Origin: Rhodospirillales bacterium
GTDB taxonomy: Bacteria > Pseudomonadota > Alphaproteobacteria > Acetobacterales > Acetobacteraceae
Length of the DNA: 44,923 nucleotides
Direction: 5' to 3'
NCBI GenBank assembly: GCA_025351925.1
Contig: JANXVC010000273.1
Location: 1-44,923, forward strand
A model generated the notes under the pieces. The model searched no databases. It worked only from the letters and a program-made list of their open reading frames with translations, and was not told where the DNA came from. The position numbers were made by a program, and so were the translations under genes. Positions 44,351-44,923 of the stretch are shown here, one piece after another (the stretch's first letter is position 1; each line of letters opens with the position of its first letter).

Positions 44351-44923
44351 ATGGTCGGATCCGCCATCAGCGTCGCGTCCCGTTCCAAAATTGCCACAGT
44401 GCTCCGGGTGACGAGCGGCAACTTTCTCGAAATGTTCGATTTCTTTCTGTTTGGGTTTTACGCGACCTATATCGCCCGCGCGTTCTTCCCTGCTGGCAGC
44501 GAGTTCGCCTCGCTCATGTTTACCTTCATGACCTTCGGCGCCGGGTTCCTGATGCGGCCGCTCGGCGCCATTATCCTCGGCGCCTACGTTGACCGGATCG
44601 GCCGCCGCAAAGGCCTGATCGTGACGCTGTCGATCATGGCGTGCGGCACCATCTTGATCGCCTTCGTGCCGGGCTACGCCACCATCGGCTTTTTGGCGCC
44701 CTGCCTCGTGCTGCTTGGCCGCCTTCTCCAGGGCTTTTCCGCCGGTGTCGAACTCGGCGGCGTATCGGTCTATCTTTCCGAGATGGCAACTCCGGGCCAT
44801 AAGGGTTTCTTCGTCTCCTGGCAGTCCGGCAGCCAGCAGGTCGCCATCATGTTCGCCGCCGTCATCGGCTTCGCCATGAACCGCCTGTTGCTGCCCGCCG
44901 ACGTCGCCGACTGGGGCTGGCGC
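44351..44923 (+). CDS. MFS transporter, metabolite:H+ symporter (MHS) family, partial
   Basis: First 191 residues of a major facilitator protein cut by the window end. MHS signatures: [32 protein letters not shown], the loop [12 protein letters not shown] (GxxxDRxGRR type) and [24 protein letters not shown]. Closest to citrate/tricarballylate-type carriers, but the substrate is undetermined. GGAGAG precedes the ATG at 44351. Confidence 0.93.
   Translation, partial: MVGSAISVASRSKIATVLRVTSGNFLEMFDFFLFGFYATYIARAFFPAGSEFASLMFTFMTFGAGFLMRPLGAIILGAYVDRIGRRKGLIVTLSIMACGTILIAFVPGYATIGFLAPCLVLLGRLLQGFSAGVELGGVSVYLSEMATPGHKGFFVSWQSGSQQVAIMFAAVIGFAMNRLLLPADVADWGWR

Overview
This is a GC-rich alphaproteobacterial window. 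The GroEL/GroES sequences, the 1574-residue NAD-glutamate dehydrogenase and a lanthanide-type methanol dehydrogenase locus suggest an Acetobacteraceae/Rhodospirillales methylotroph; that placement is inference, because no rRNA or other marker is present. No tRNA, rRNA, CRISPR array, insertion sequence or prophage was seen.

Bases 1-15,100 are mixed housekeeping and signalling genes: a short-chain dehydrogenase, a bacteriophytochrome histidine kinase behind a 15-bp inverted repeat, a YidB-like protein, groES-groEL (minus strand) under a perfect CIRCE operator, a large NAD-GDH, a decayed DsbA/HCCA-isomerase remnant, a hybrid GAF histidine kinase, a DUF2786 protein, and a pirin gene broken by a one-base deletion in a G run.

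Bases 15,100-41,000 form an extended methanol oxidation island. Its core is xoxF-xoxG-xoxJ plus a CxxxCW protein (minus strand). XoxF carries the Asp-x-Asp pair diagnostic of lanthanide-dependent enzymes. The cofactor genes pqqA-B-C-D-E lie further right (pqqA is a 27-residue peptide gene), followed without a break by a quinoprotein-relay metallohydrolase and a SoxYZ-like carrier. Formaldehyde leaving XoxF is handled by the glutathione route, all encoded here: Gfa (17.0 kb), S-(hydroxymethyl)glutathione dehydrogenase (33.2 kb, divergent from xoxF) and S-formylglutathione hydrolase (20.2 kb). The hydrolase is in one apparent operon with an EthD-like protein, a small secreted protein with a lanmodulin-like EF-hand loop, and a TonB-dependent receptor that is a good candidate for lanthanide or lanthanophore uptake. 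Two ABC systems lie between: a nitrate/sulfonate-type importer (22.1-24.6 kb) and the PQQ-alcohol-dehydrogenase-associated set (substrate-binding protein, beta-propeller, ATPase, ABC-2 permease, unknown secreted protein; 24.8-29.1 kb). Two cytochromes c (XoxG and a class I cytochrome) could carry electrons onward.

Several small conserved-looking proteins of unknown function are scattered through the island. They include two four-cysteine proteins that look like distant paralogues, and a pair of secreted proteins (34.5-35.6 kb) whose first gene shares its start codon bases with a divergent gene. Strong hairpins sit between xoxF and xoxG, between pqqA and pqqB, and between an ABC substrate-binding protein and its permease, all places where the first product is needed in excess.

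Bases 41,000-44,923 hold a gene interrupted by an in-frame TGA, a DUF1194 (VWA-like) and pentapeptide-repeat pair, a flavin-reductase-like protein, a GAF protein and the start of an MHS-family transporter cut by the window end.
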